Assembly: GCA_965248775.1 (NCBI GenBank)
Contig: OZ252150.1
Span: 2,604,001 to 2,668,000, forward strand
From: JBHHUI01 sp965248775
Lineage (GTDB): Bacteria > Chloroflexota > Anaerolineae > Anaerolineales > JBHHUI01
Direction: 5' to 3'
DNA length: 64,000 bases
Part shown: positions 54,083 through 63,799 of the stretch, piece after piece
Layout: every line of letters begins with the position of its first letter
Position numbering within the stretch: position 1 is the first letter of the stretch
Position numbers and translations under genes: made by a program
Notes under the pieces: generated by a model
What the model was told of the DNA's origin: nothing
What the model saw: the letters and a program-made list of their open reading frames with translations, nothing else
Databases searched by the model: none

Positions 54083-57000
54083 CTACGTTTCGCGCGGGGG
54101 TAACTTGGGGAGCGCTAAATTTGGGCGGTTGTCGAAATTCGGCAAGGTGGGGGGATTGGCCGCCAGCAATGCCATAATCTCTTCAATCGTACGATCCAAC
54201 TGGGCATCAATTCCGCGGGCGTAGTCTGCGGGCGTATTGTCCAGTTCGATGTCCGGGTCCGTTCCGTAGTTCTCGACATTCCAACCCACATCTTCGAACC
54301 AGAATGAAAACTCCGGCTGGGTGGTCGTTGTTCCATCAACGAGTGCCTGCGACGGGCTAATGCCAATTACGCCGCCCCATGTCCGCTTGCCGATCAATGG
54401 TCCGAGGCCCATCAATTTAAAACTGTGTGAAAAGATGTCGCCGTCGGAACCGGAGTATTCGTTCGTAAGCGCAACAATGGGACCTAATACAGACTCGCGC
54501 GGATAGGGCTCGGGGTGCGCGCCCCAGCGGTTGACGTCATAACCGATGCGGCGACGCGAAAGCTTCTCCAGCAGCAGATCAGAGACATGCCCACCACGGT
54601 TGAAACGTACGTCAACGATCAGACCTTCGTGCTCGATTTCTTTCAGAAAGCCACGATGAAATTCTGCATATCCCGGCGCGCCCATATCTGGAATATGTAC
54701 ATAGCCGACGCGTCCGTCGGTGGCAGTGTGAACAAAATCGCGGTTGTACTCTACCCATTCTCGGTAGCGGGCGGGTGATTCATTTCGCAATGTTTTCACA
54801 GTGATTGCGCGGGAATTTTCGTCTTCATCGCTTTGCACTGTAAGTGTGACTTCGGTTCCGGCCATATTCACCAGAAACGATGCTGGTGGAATATCCTCGT
54901 CCAATGCGTGACCATTGATAGCCAGCAGCTTGTCTCCAATCGATAGATTGATTGCTGGACTGTTCAGTGGTGAATCTTGATCAGGCTCCCAGCTATCGCC
55001 CTGCACAATGTGAGCAATGCGCCATGTGCCGACTTCCGCATCGTAGTCAAGATCGGCACCGAGATGACCGAGCGAATAGGTAGGTTCGGGGCGGTAATCG
55101 CCGCCGAGCTCATAGGCATGTGAGGTGCCCAGTTCACCTTGCATCTCCCACATCAGGTCGGAGAATTCCGACCGGCTGCCAACGCGGTCAACGAGCGGCA
55201 GGTACGTGTCATGGACAGCGTTCCAGTCGACCGCAGACATATTCTGTGTCCAGAAATGATCGCGCTGTAAACGCCAGGCCTCACGGAACATTTGTCGCCA
55301 CTCGGCTGTGGGCAACACGGATTCCCGGACGCGACGCAAACTGATCCAACCGCTCTTGCGGCTCGGTGCGCTGCTCACGCGGTTGTTCGGTTTCTCAGTA
55401 GCTTTTAGAACCCGCAGGCGATGTCCGCTTTGATAGGTGAGCATTGCGCCGTCCCGGGTGACATCAAAATCAGTGAGACGAGAAGTGACTGATACTTCTT
55501 CGAGAGAAGAAAAGTCGTAGGTATATAAATTCCCGCGTGCGAGCGGCTCCGTTTGCAACCACGATGGTGGCTGATTAAGCACGCCTTCCACCGGAATGCG
55601 AGAGTACATCACCCGGCCATCCTTGAGGCCCCGGATACGGCCATATTTTCCATCTGCGACCGGGAACGCCAGGATACGATTTTGAATCCCATCGAGGTCG
55701 ATTTCAATGCTGTCATCGTCCTCTGCTGAGCCGCCTGTCTCTTTGGATTCCGATTTGTCCTTGGAATCGGTTGCATCATCATCCGAAGCCTCAGATTGCT
55801 CGGGGGCCGCCTCGTCCTCATCTTCATCTTCAATTGGTTGCGGGATAAACGGTGAGGGCAGGTCTTTCGTTAATGTGATTAGATAGGGCCGCATGCCGTA
55901 TGGGAAGTTCAGATCGTACTGGATTGAGTCATATACGGGATTGAACTGGCGATAGGAAAGGAAATATAAATATTTCCCTTTCGGATCGAACGCGGGCAAG
56001 ACATCGGCAATCAGCGGTTCGGTGAGCGGATGGGTCTCACCGCTCTGGCGCTCCCAAATCCGCAACGATGTTCTCTGCAAGGACTCGCGCACGCTGTAGG
56101 CTACCCAGTTCCCATCAGGAGACCAGTCGAAGCCCCACATGCGGCCCGCTTGACCGCGCTCGATAATTGTAAGATCGTTCGTCTCTAGGTCCAGGAACAT
56201 CAATTCGTGGCGATGGTTGCTGAAAACGATCTGATCGCGTTTCGGACTTGGCAATAGAGAAACTATCCGGCCAGTGTCGAGTTCCGGCAATTGCTCCGGC
56301 GTCTGGCCGTCGTCAGTTTGGAATGTGACCAGACGCTCTTCACCGTCAGCATCACTTATGCCGATCAATCGTTCGCCGTCGTGTAGCCAGCGCAATAAAC
56401 GATAGCGCACGCCATCGCGTTCACCATGCTGCCGGACAGCCCCCTCCCAATTTGAGAAGGTAAAAGCTTTGCCGCGTGCGGAAATTGCGAGGGCATGTCC
56501 CTTGGGATGTAAATCCCAACCTTGAAGGTTGCGCGATGCACTGATAAACTTGCGCTGTCGTGGGGTCTGGGGCGAATGGAGATCGACTTCAATGTGCTGC
56601 GAATTCCCGGATTGGGGATCGAATACATACAAGTCCGCCCCCGCGTGATACACAATGCGAGAACCGTCGCTGCTAGGAGTGCGTGCGTAGAATTTCGCAT
56701 GGTCGCTATGGCGCTGCAGGTCCTCGCCATCCGTCAGGCAGGAATATAGATTACCGATGCCTTCATGGTCGGAAATGAAATAGATGCGCGCACCAATCCA
56801 AAGGGGTGAAACCAGGTTGCCGGGCAGATTCAGCAGCGCTTGATAATCTCCATTGTCGTCGCGATCGATCCAGAATTGCCCGGCGCGTCCTCCGCGGTAA
56901 CGCTTCCAGCGTGCCGGTTCTGAGCCAGCGCGGGCGATGACGGTTCCTCCCTCCGGCCCAAAAGAGATGTGGTGCGCCGCCCGTGACCCGTTGGCGGAAC

Positions 57001-57347
57001 ATGCGTACTACGCGGAAAAAAGGTTGTCCGGCGTTACTTGAGAAAACAATCTCACCACTCCGATTCCACGCCGCGACACTGATCACGGAGCTACCCAGGA
57101 ACGTGAGCCGTTTCACGGCTCCACCGGAAGCGGGCATCACGTAGATTTCCGACTCACCCTCCTCGCGGCCAACAAACGCAATTTGTGTGCCGTCCGGGGA
57201 GAGCAGTGGGCTTGAAGCTGCACCCAATCCGGAGGTTAACCGCCGAGCAATTCCACCCATGCTCGGCACAGTCCAAAGGTCGTCTTCACAAGTAAATACG
57301 ACAGTTTCGTCGTGGATCGTCGGCGATCGATAATAGCCGTCTGGCAT
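54083..57347 (-). pseudogene. tricorn protease homologue, one frameshift
   Basis: About 1088 residues, the normal tricorn length. Tricorn trims proteasome-type peptides. The N-terminal propeller part (LSPDGTQIAFVGREEGESEI) lies in the first frame; near 56975-56985 the family sequence AHHISFGPEGGTVIARAGSE continues in another. The second propeller, a Glu/Asp/Ser-rich insert (about 55690-55830), a PDZ domain (SIGDKLLAINGHALDEDIPP) and the catalytic core follow. The active-site His region is GELGTSHAYELGGD and the nucleophile Ser is in NEYSGSDGDIFSHSF. The start overlaps the polA stop by one base (TAATG), so the genes are cotranscribed. The frameshift disables the gene unless it is a sequence error. 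Confidence 0.87.
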
Positions 57348-60184
57348 TAGAGCTCCTTCATCTCATACCAATTCATTCCAACCTCTGCATCCACTTTGAG
57401 TTCTACATTTAACTTAAGGGCCCCTTCCATCACAGGGCGCACAATGCCAATTAAATCGTCCACCTCACTCGAATGACACTCGAAGACAAGTTCATCATGA
57501 ACCTGCAATAGCATCTGTGCGTCAGGTAATTTTTCCGGCAGCAGCCGGCCCAATTCGATCATGGCCAATTTGATAATATCGGCTGCTGTGCCCTGAATGG
57601 GCGCGTTAACGGCTTCGCGTTCGGCGCGACTGCGAGCAAGTTGATCTTGTCGGGTACCGCCGGGGCACTGCAGGATAGGGAAGTATCGCCGGTGCCCAAG
57701 CATGGTTTCCACATAGCCGCGCTTGCTCGCCAGCGCCAATGTGTCAGCCAGATAACGTTTGATGCCCGGCAGGCGCTCGAAGTAAGCCTCGATGAACTCT
57801 TCTGCCTCGCCAAGCGTAATACCAGTATTTTGCGCCAAGCGGAATGCGCCCATGCCATAAATCAGGCCAAAATTGACCACTTTTGCCGTACGGCGCTGAT
57901 CGGAAGTGACATCATCGATGCCCACATTAAACACTGCGGCAGCTGTGGCGGCGTGAATATCTTGGTTTATCGCGAATGCATTCTTAAGGAATTCGTCGTC
58001 GGATAGATGTGCAGCTACCCGTAGCTCGATCTGTGCGTAGTCCACAGCGACAAGCCGGCGGCCCCGTGGAGCTATAAATGCACGCCGCACCTGGCGTCCA
58101 AGTTCTGTGCGAATAGGGATGTTCTGCAAGCTGGGACTGCTCGAAGCAATGCGCCCTGTGACTGACCCGGACAGGTTATAAGATGTATGTATGCGGGAAG
58201 TTTCTGCATTTACGGCCAGCGGTAGCGCGTCTACATAGGTGGACTTTAATTTTGAAAACTCACGGTGCTCCAGTAATTTGCGCACCACCTCGTGTTCTTC
58301 AGCCAGATCGTTGAGCACATTGGCTGCTGTGGAGTAATGACCGGAGGCTGTGCGGCGCGTGCCATGCGGTGGAATTATCTCAAGCTCGTCAAAAAGTGCC
58401 TTCGATAGTTGTTGCGTCGAATTCAAGTTGAAATCGTGTCCGACGGCTTTGAAAACTTTCTTCTCTATGGCGGTCAACTGCTTTTGTAGATCGACAGACA
58501 TCTCGGCCAGAAAATCCGGGTCGAGGAGAACGCCGGCCATTTCCATCTCTGCCAAAACAGTGACGAGCGGCATCTCCATTTCGGCCAACAACTGTTCCAC
58601 GCCTTTCTCTTTTAGCTCTTTGCGCAGGATGGGTACTAGCTGCAGGGTCATGTCCACATCGGTGACTGCATACGGGGCGGCCAGCGCAACGGGAATCTGA
58701 TCCATTGTTTTCTGCTTTTTGCCACTGCCGATAAGTTCCTTGATTTCGGTCATCTCGATATCAAGGCGAACCCAGGTCAGGCTTTGTAACCCGAGATTGC
58801 GGGAACCGGGATCGCACAGCCATTCGGCAAGCAATGTGTCAAAGCTGAGAGGTTGTACGGTTAGGCCGGCCCGTTTCAGAATGACGTAATCGTAGCCGGC
58901 ATTGTGAGCGTATTTTTCGATCTTCGGATTGGTGAGGGGCGCTTCCAATGCCGAGAGCACCTCGTCTAACGGCAGCTGGCCGTCAGGCGCGACCTCAGGC
59001 AAATGCCCGACCGGGATGTAGTAGCCCTGGCCTTCTTCGATTGCGAGGGCGATCCCCACCAATTGTGCGTCCATCTGGTTGGTGGAAGTTGTCTTAGTGT
59101 CGAAGGAAATCGCTTTCGAGGAATTGAGCTTCTTCGCAAGTGCGGCCAGCGCCTCAGGTGTGTCGACTACTACTGTGTCAGTCGGGCCGCTCGGTGCTTT
59201 GACTTCTGCTGTAGCCTTCGCAGGAACAGCCTCGTCAAACATGTTCAACTGTCCACTCGCTGCCGGCGCGGCAGTTTTCGTGGGTTCAGGAATGCGGTTT
59301 AGGAGTGATCGGAATTGCAATTCGCGAAAGAGTTCCGCAACTTTGTCGCGGTTGTAGTTGATTGGCTCCCCTTCAAGGCGCGGTGCTGTACACGCTTCGA
59401 GATCGAATTCCACATCCAGATCGGTGACAATCGCAGCGAGCTTTTGCGAAAGATAAGCAGAGTCCTTCCCGGCTTCGAGCTTGTTGCGGAAGCGTGTGAT
59501 TATTTCCTCCACGTTTTCGTAAATGCCGTCCAGGGTGCCATATCGCTGCAGGAGTTTCATCGCCGTCTTGTCACCGACGCCTGCTACACCTGGGATATTA
59601 TCAGACTTGTCCCCGACAAGAGCTTTATAGTCCACGAACTGCTCGGGCCGGACGCCGTAGCGCTCTTCCACTTCGGCGGGTCCGTACAGCAGCGCTTCAG
59701 ATAACTTTTGACCTGACAGGCTGATCGAGACGTGCTCGTCAGCCAGTTGGAGCAGATCGCGGTCGCCCGTGACAATAACCACATCTACGCCGTCCGCCGG
59801 AGCCAAACGGCTTATGGTTCCAATTACATCATCTGCTTCGTAGCCCTCCATTTCATAGACAGGGATATCGAAGGCCTGCACCACTTCGCGGATGCGCTCG
59901 ATCTGAACCCGCAAATCGTCAGGCATCTTTTCACGCGTACCTTTGTAATCGGCATAGATGTCGTCGCGGAACGAGCCGCTGATGTCGAAGCTAACGGCGA
60001 GGTAGTCGGGGGTTTCCTGTTCGAGCAGCCGAAAGAGGACGGCTGTAAAGCCATAGGTTCCGGCCGTGGGTTCTCCCGAACGTGTCACCCACTGCGAACT
60101 GCTGCTGCCCGCCCCGGTGAGCGCGAAATAAGTGCGATAAGCAAGTGCATGCCCATCGATAATGAAAAGTCGTTTTCTAGCCAT
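57347..60184 (-). CDS. polA: DNA polymerase I
   Basis: 945 residues: 5'-3' exonuclease (1-300; LFIIDGHALAYRTYFALTG, YEADDVIGTISRLA, VDYKALVGDKSDNIPGVAGV), 3'-5' exonuclease fold (about 340-530) and family A polymerase (RRLVAVDYAQIELRVAAHLS, RRTAKVVNFGLIYGMGA, LLQVHDELVFEC). In the proofreading domain motif Exo I reads SFDTKTTSTNQ, with Lys364 in place of the catalytic Glu; the NxxxD (HNAGYDYV) and YxxxD (YAVTDVD) motifs remain. Proofreading may therefore be impaired. The gene ends by sharing a base with the tricorn start and has no ribosome-level overlap upstream. Confidence 0.95.
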   Translation of the reverse strand: MARKRLFIIDGHALAYRTYFALTGAGSSSSQWVTRSGEPTAGTYGFTAVLFRLLEQETPDYLAVSFDISGSFRDDIYADYKGTREKMPDDLRVQIERIREVVQAFDIPVYEMEGYEADDVIGTISRLAPADGVDVVIVTGDRDLLQLADEHVSISLSGQKLSEALLYGPAEVEERYGVRPEQFVDYKALVGDKSDNIPGVAGVGDKTAMKLLQRYGTLDGIYENVEEIITRFRNKLEAGKDSAYLSQKLAAIVTDLDVEFDLEACTAPRLEGEPINYNRDKVAELFRELQFRSLLNRIPEPTKTAAPAASGQLNMFDEAVPAKATAEVKAPSGPTDTVVVDTPEALAALAKKLNSSKAISFDTKTTSTNQMDAQLVGIALAIEEGQGYYIPVGHLPEVAPDGQLPLDEVLSALEAPLTNPKIEKYAHNAGYDYVILKRAGLTVQPLSFDTLLAEWLCDPGSRNLGLQSLTWVRLDIEMTEIKELIGSGKKQKTMDQIPVALAAPYAVTDVDMTLQLVPILRKELKEKGVEQLLAEMEMPLVTVLAEMEMAGVLLDPDFLAEMSVDLQKQLTAIEKKVFKAVGHDFNLNSTQQLSKALFDELEIIPPHGTRRTASGHYSTAANVLNDLAEEHEVVRKLLEHREFSKLKSTYVDALPLAVNAETSRIHTSYNLSGSVTGRIASSSPSLQNIPIRTELGRQVRRAFIAPRGRRLVAVDYAQIELRVAAHLSDDEFLKNAFAINQDIHAATAAAVFNVGIDDVTSDQRRTAKVVNFGLIYGMGAFRLAQNTGITLGEAEEFIEAYFERLPGIKRYLADTLALASKRGYVETMLGHRRYFPILQCPGGTRQDQLARSRAEREAVNAPIQGTAADIIKLAMIELGRLLPEKLPDAQMLLQVHDELVFECHSSEVDDLIGIVRPVMEGALKLNVELKVDAEVGMNWYEMKEL

Positions 60185-60301
60185 AGGCTCTCATCTTACG
60201 TGAAGTATTCAATTGTGAAAAGGGAGGAGGAATAGGAGACTGGAGATTAGAGAAGAGAGATTGGCATTGGCAGGCAGATACAATTTCCAATTAGCAAATC
60301 T

Positions 60302-61912
60302 CTAACTAATTCCCTGTTCCCGCCGTTGGTGTTCGATGTAGTGACTGATCTCTTCCGCGTCGAGCAAACGCCCCGGTGCAACAACGTAGTAGCCGGGTGC
60401 CCAGAAGCTACCGGCTGGATGCTCTTCGGCCAAGCGTGGGAAGTCAGCCATGATGTTTTCTGAGGTGGTTTGCATCATGGTCTGCACGATCTTTTCGGGC
60501 GGGTCAGAAGGCGCACAGGCGATCACCAGTTGGACAATTTCTGGTTGAATATCCAGGTCTTCGACACGCCAGTCGTAGGCCAACGCGAGATGACGAATCC
60601 ACTGATTGAGGCTGGCGACGATGTCGCCTTTGAGTTGTACATGCGGGAATTTGGGAAGCCAGATGAAGGTGTAGGACAGCATATACAGTCCATGATGCGT
60701 GCCATAGGCCCCCTCTAGCGCAGGTGTTTTGATTGGTTCTGACTCTTCTACCGGCGGCGGTGACGCCTCCGCAATGTGTTCATCCTCATAGTCCGGCCAC
60801 GTGTCTTCTGTTTCCATAACCGGTTCAATCGCAGCTTCGGGCTCAAGTTCCGGTTCGACGAAATCCACATCGATAATTGCTGGTGGGGTTAGATCGATAG
60901 GTTGTGAGTCAGAGGCTGTGGCTGGTACTGGATCGGTATCGACGATCTCACCAGCTCCAAATTCCGCTTCATTCAATTCCTCTGAGTCAGGTTCGATGGC
61001 TTCTGTTGGACCTGTGTCGGCCAGGTCAGGCTGAGTGAGCAACGCTTCGGTCACGCGGCGTGCTTGTTTGCGGATCATCCCGAGTGGTGTCTCTGCCTGG
61101 AATACAATCGAGAGTACCAGGTTGGCAGAGGCGAGTGATGAGTAAAGTAAATAGTCTTCGCCATTGGGCAGCTGCACAAAACGAACGAGAGAACCTTGCG
61201 CTCCGGAGTCACGCATCCAATTGTCGGCTGCGATGCGGGCCAATTCTTCAGCGTCTTCTCGCTCGAAATGCCCGGCGTATGCAAAGAGCTGCTGGCCGCG
61301 GGTCAGCAGAGTCGCTTCCGCTGCGGATTCAAGCGAAAGTGTGGTGAGGTATTGTGCCGCTTTTTTGACATCTTGTAGCCAGGGCGGTGCCGGTGGCAGT
61401 TCGGGGCTCAGACGGGAAGTTGCTTTGGGTTTCGTACTTTTGGGAGCTTCCTCGGGAAGCTCGCGTGGCTCGGGCATGACGCCGCCAACCGGCTGGTTGA
61501 GAACCTCTTCAATGCGTTGCCGTACTTCCGGTATGAAGAAAGGTTTGGGCAGAAAACCTTGCAAGTCGAGGTCAGCCGCCTCAGCAGGAGCTTCCTCCCC
61601 AAACGGAGGAATCAGCATAACTGCCATCATCGGGTGATGGTCTCGCAATCCAGCAATGAATTCGTCCAGCGGAATATCATCGACTTCGGACTCAATAATC
61701 GCCAAGTCGAAAGGTTGCAGGCTGGCAGCTGTGAGCGCAGCCTCCCCATTGAGCGTTGGCACAACAAGAAAAGAGCCGGATTCCTCGAGCACTTCTTTAA
61801 TCAATGTAGCGAATGCTTCATTCGGATCTGCTACAAGAACATTTATATTCACGTCGAATATTATAGGTGTTGTAGAGAGCAAGGGCAACATGACCGCAGA
61901 TTGAGTTGTCAT
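60302..61912 (-). CDS. receiver-like protein fused to a HUH-defective IS200/TnpA-like domain
   Basis: 536 residues. Residues about 23-140 form a CheY-like receiver (INVLVADPNEAFATLIKEVL, FLPKPFFIPEVRQRIEEVL), but the phosphorylation site reads AIIES, with no Asp. Residues about 175-295 look like a roadblock/LC7-type domain (LTRGQQLFAYAGHFEREDAE). An acidic linker spans 300-405. From 410 the IS200 transposase fold reads YMLSYTFIWLPKFPHVQLKG, LDIQPEIVQLVIACAPSDPP, AGSFWAPGYYVVAPGRLLDA and ISHYIEHQRREQG. The family's DHVHLL is replaced by EIVQLV, so both HUH His are gone, while Tyr525 (YIEHQ) persists. Probably a domesticated DNA-binding regulator. It lies 117 bp upstream of polA on the same strand. 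Confidence 0.8.
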   Translation of the reverse strand: MTTQSAVMLPLLSTTPIIFDVNINVLVADPNEAFATLIKEVLEESGSFLVVPTLNGEAALTAASLQPFDLAIIESEVDDIPLDEFIAGLRDHHPMMAVMLIPPFGEEAPAEAADLDLQGFLPKPFFIPEVRQRIEEVLNQPVGGVMPEPRELPEEAPKSTKPKATSRLSPELPPAPPWLQDVKKAAQYLTTLSLESAAEATLLTRGQQLFAYAGHFEREDAEELARIAADNWMRDSGAQGSLVRFVQLPNGEDYLLYSSLASANLVLSIVFQAETPLGMIRKQARRVTEALLTQPDLADTGPTEAIEPDSEELNEAEFGAGEIVDTDPVPATASDSQPIDLTPPAIIDVDFVEPELEPEAAIEPVMETEDTWPDYEDEHIAEASPPPVEESEPIKTPALEGAYGTHHGLYMLSYTFIWLPKFPHVQLKGDIVASLNQWIRHLALAYDWRVEDLDIQPEIVQLVIACAPSDPPEKIVQTMMQTTSENIMADFPRLAEEHPAGSFWAPGYYVVAPGRLLDAEEISHYIEHQRREQGIS

Positions 61913-61954
61913 AAACGTATGTGGGTCGTAGTTTGAGCGCAGGGTAACCGTATT

Positions 61955-62427
61955 ACGAGTTCAGTGGGAAACGATCCACTGTCGTTCGCCAAACGACCCA
62001 GTTCGTTACTGTGTGCTGAGGAGGGCCGGTGGCCGAGAGATGCCTGGCACTCCCTGGCACTGTCCGTCACCTCGTCCAGACGACGAGACTGGGGGACAAG
62101 TGTGAACGACTACTTGAGATCTAGGAAATTATACTTTTTTGTGCTGCACTTCCCGCAGCACAAAGGCGATGCAATTCACTGTCTTTTTGAAGAGTCGTGC
62201 CATCACCCGCTGCTGAAAGGGGTATGGAAAACAGCCGCTTTTCGATGACCAGGCAGCCCGAAAAGTGTCAGCGTGAGAAACGCAGACCGGTCAGGCGAGT
62301 ACACAGTCCAGCCCAGTACCGCACAGTCACCCAGTCACGTATGCACTGGGTCGTGACGTGCAGACTGCGTCGTGAAACGAACTGGGTCGGTATGTGTACT
62401 GCACTGGGTGGTGAGATCCATGGCCTT
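61955..62427. repeat. palindrome-rich region after the receiver/Y1 gene
   Basis: This gene-free stretch has related short repeats at both ends. Near 61960-62000 GTTCAGTGGG...CGACCCAGTTCGTTAC occurs. From 62312 the full block CCCAGTACCGCACAGTCACC ... GTCGTGAAACGAACTGGGTCGG is present twice nested, close to the insert at 3930-3983. The middle (62030-62300) is ordinary sequence with a few hairpins (GTGCTGCACTTCCCGCAGCAC near 62140) and no convincing gene. It runs into the IS91-like pseudogene. Confidence 0.6.
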
Positions 62428-62551
62428 TCAGGAAGTGTCGTAGAAGGCGAAAGCGAGTTGGGCGAAGCGAGCAGGGCGGGCGGCAAGACGGGCGGAGAGT
62501 GCATCGCGGGCCGCCTTGCGCTGGCGGTGGGTTTCGAGCCAGCGCTTCACG

Positions 62552-62569
62552 TGTGCCCCTGTAGGGGGG
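62552..62569. repeat. short G/C hairpin insert in IS91-like gene
   Basis: GTGCCCCTGTAGGGGGGG-type sequence separates GHVWI from VKRWLETH of the transposase. CCCC-TGTA-GGGG is a small palindrome unrelated to the CCCAGT family, so a different insert type is likely. Confidence 0.45.
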
Positions 62570-62663
62570 GTATCCAGACATGGCCGCGTTGGGGCTCCCA
62601 GATTTCAACTAATTCCATGATGCATCCGCATTTCTGGCATTCGAGCGGGTCGTAGCCGAAGCT

Positions 62664-62691
62664 TGCTTCACCTGCCCTGCCGGCAGGCACG
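62664..62691. repeat. CCTGCCGGCAGG-type insert in IS91-like gene
   Basis: TGCTTCACCTGCCCTGCCGG then CAGGCACG lies between TWRERIT and FGYDPLECQ, where the protein family is continuous. The core CCTGCCGGCAGG is self-complementary. Confidence 0.5.
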
Positions 62692-62871
62692 GGTTATGCG
62701 TTCGCGCCAGGTGAGGGTCTTAAAAAAAGTAGCCAAAGGCTCCAGGTCAAAGAGCGGCATTTGGAGCCGGAGGACTTCGAGGGCTGTGTTTGCGATTTCT
62801 GCCCACTTTGCTTTGACATTGCGAGCATAGAGACCAGCGTGGCGGACGAGTTGCGTGCCTTTGGGAGGGAT

Positions 62872-62888
62872 ACCCAGTCCTGGACGGG
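62872..62888. repeat. 17-bp minimal CCCAGT insert
   Basis: ACCCAGTCCTGGACGGG splits LLVPH from IPPKGTQLVRHAGL of the IS91-like protein. Removing exactly these 17 bases restores the frame CAC-ATC-CCT-CCC. It is the smallest unit of the family (CCCGTCC-AG-GACTGGG on the other strand). Confidence 0.7.
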
Positions 62889-62990
62889 GTGTGGCACCAG
62901 GAGGGAGATGAATTCGAGCGGTGAAAGACTGACATCGCGACGTAAGCCGGTAGCGGTCTCGCGATACCAAAACTGCATCCGCCGTCCATC

Positions 62991-63098
62991 ACCCAGTCAC
63001 ACAGTCATCACGATGCAGTCTGCACGTGACTGTACGAATGAACTGGGTCGCACAGTCACGTGCAGACTGCATCGTGATGACGAATGCACTGGGTCCTG
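62991..63098. repeat. 108-bp CCCAGT insert
   Basis: It lies between ITQY and DGRRMQFWYRE of the IS91-like gene. It contains two copies of the inner block CAGTCACGTGCAGACTGCAT in inverted relation (CATCACGATGCAGTCTGCAC) bounded by ACCCAGT and ACTGGGT. Translated on the minus strand it includes QSRADCIVMT. Confidence 0.7.
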
Positions 63099-63375
63099 AT
63101 ACTGAGTGATGTGAGACGTGGCGAGGGGCGGATGGCCGAGGTAGCGCCCGATATACTTTGCGGCTTCGAGGCCTTTGGGGTAGAAGCTGTCTGTGTAGAC
63201 CTGAAATCCCCGGTATTTTCGATAGATTTTGTCGATGGTAGCGCGCAAGTCTGTATCGTGAGGACGCAAACGCCGAAGTTCCTTGCAAAGTAGATAGCGC
63301 CACTTCGCTGCTAACTTACCGCCGGGGATGGCATCAACTTCGATCCAGGCGTTGTCGCGGTTAAGGCCGCCCTTC

Positions 63376-63495
63376 GTCACCCAGTCCCAAAAGCCCAGTC
63401 CCAAAAGCCCAGTAGCGAACGCCCAGTCATCACGATGCAGTCTGCACGTGACTGTGCGAATGAACTGGGTCGTGAAACTGGGTCGCTATACTGGG
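63376..63495. repeat. ~120-bp CCCAGT insert with tandem CCCAGTCCCAAAAG units
   Basis: It interrupts VIPT and KGGLNRDN just after the HUH motif of the IS91-like transposase. It carries CCCAGTCCCAAAAG in tandem, then CATCACGATGCAGTCTGCAC, and ends with three ACTGGGT units. The minus-strand translation again contains QSRADCIVMT. Confidence 0.7.
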
Positions 63496-63684
63496 TTGGG
63501 ATAACGAGATGGACGTGGGGTTTAAATCCCAAATCCCGGCCAAAGGTGTGGCAGGTATAGATCATGCCGATGCGCAGGCCGGGGTGATCATCTTCTACGA
63601 CCTGGCGGACGGCTTCGGCGGCGACTTTAAGCATGACATCGAGTAGACGGCGATCAGCATGGCATGTCTGGCGGAGTTCCTGAG

Positions 63685-63717
63685 CGACCCAGTCCCGTCC
63701 CGGTTCTGGACGGGGTG
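63685..63717. repeat. ~30-bp CCCAGTCCCGTCCCGG insert
   Basis: CGACCCAGTCCCGTCCCGGT and TCTGGACGGGGTGG separate the strand HLHLTL from QELRQTCHADRRLL of the IS91-like protein. It is an expanded form of the 17-bp unit at 62872-62888. Confidence 0.65.
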
Positions 63718-63799
63718 GTAAGCGTGAGGTGTAGATGCGGCACGTCGAGTAGTTCCTGCGCGATGCGATTGACCCACTCATCGGTTCGAACCTTGCCAC

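Larger units (their letters stand above)
62428..63793 (-). pseudogene. IS91-family Y2 transposase, broken by at least six short inserts
   Basis: On the minus strand the pieces form one IS91-type protein. They are KVRTDEWVNRIAQELLDVPH at the cut N-terminal end, CHTFGRDLGFKPHVHLVIPT (HUH in HVH), GGLNRDNAWIEVDAIPGGKL, EAAKYIGRYLGHPPLATSHI (Y2 tyrosines YxxxY), QFWYRETATGLRRDVSLSPL, YDPLECQKCGCIMELVEIWE with the Cys pairs, and KRWLETHRQRKAARDALSAR to the stop at 62428. Between the pieces stand foreign palindromic stretches, listed separately. Excision of each insert restores continuous coding (for example VIPT-KGGLNRD and ITQY-DGRRMQFWYRE). The zinc-finger N-terminus is cut off by the repeat cluster at 63794. 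Confidence 0.82.
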
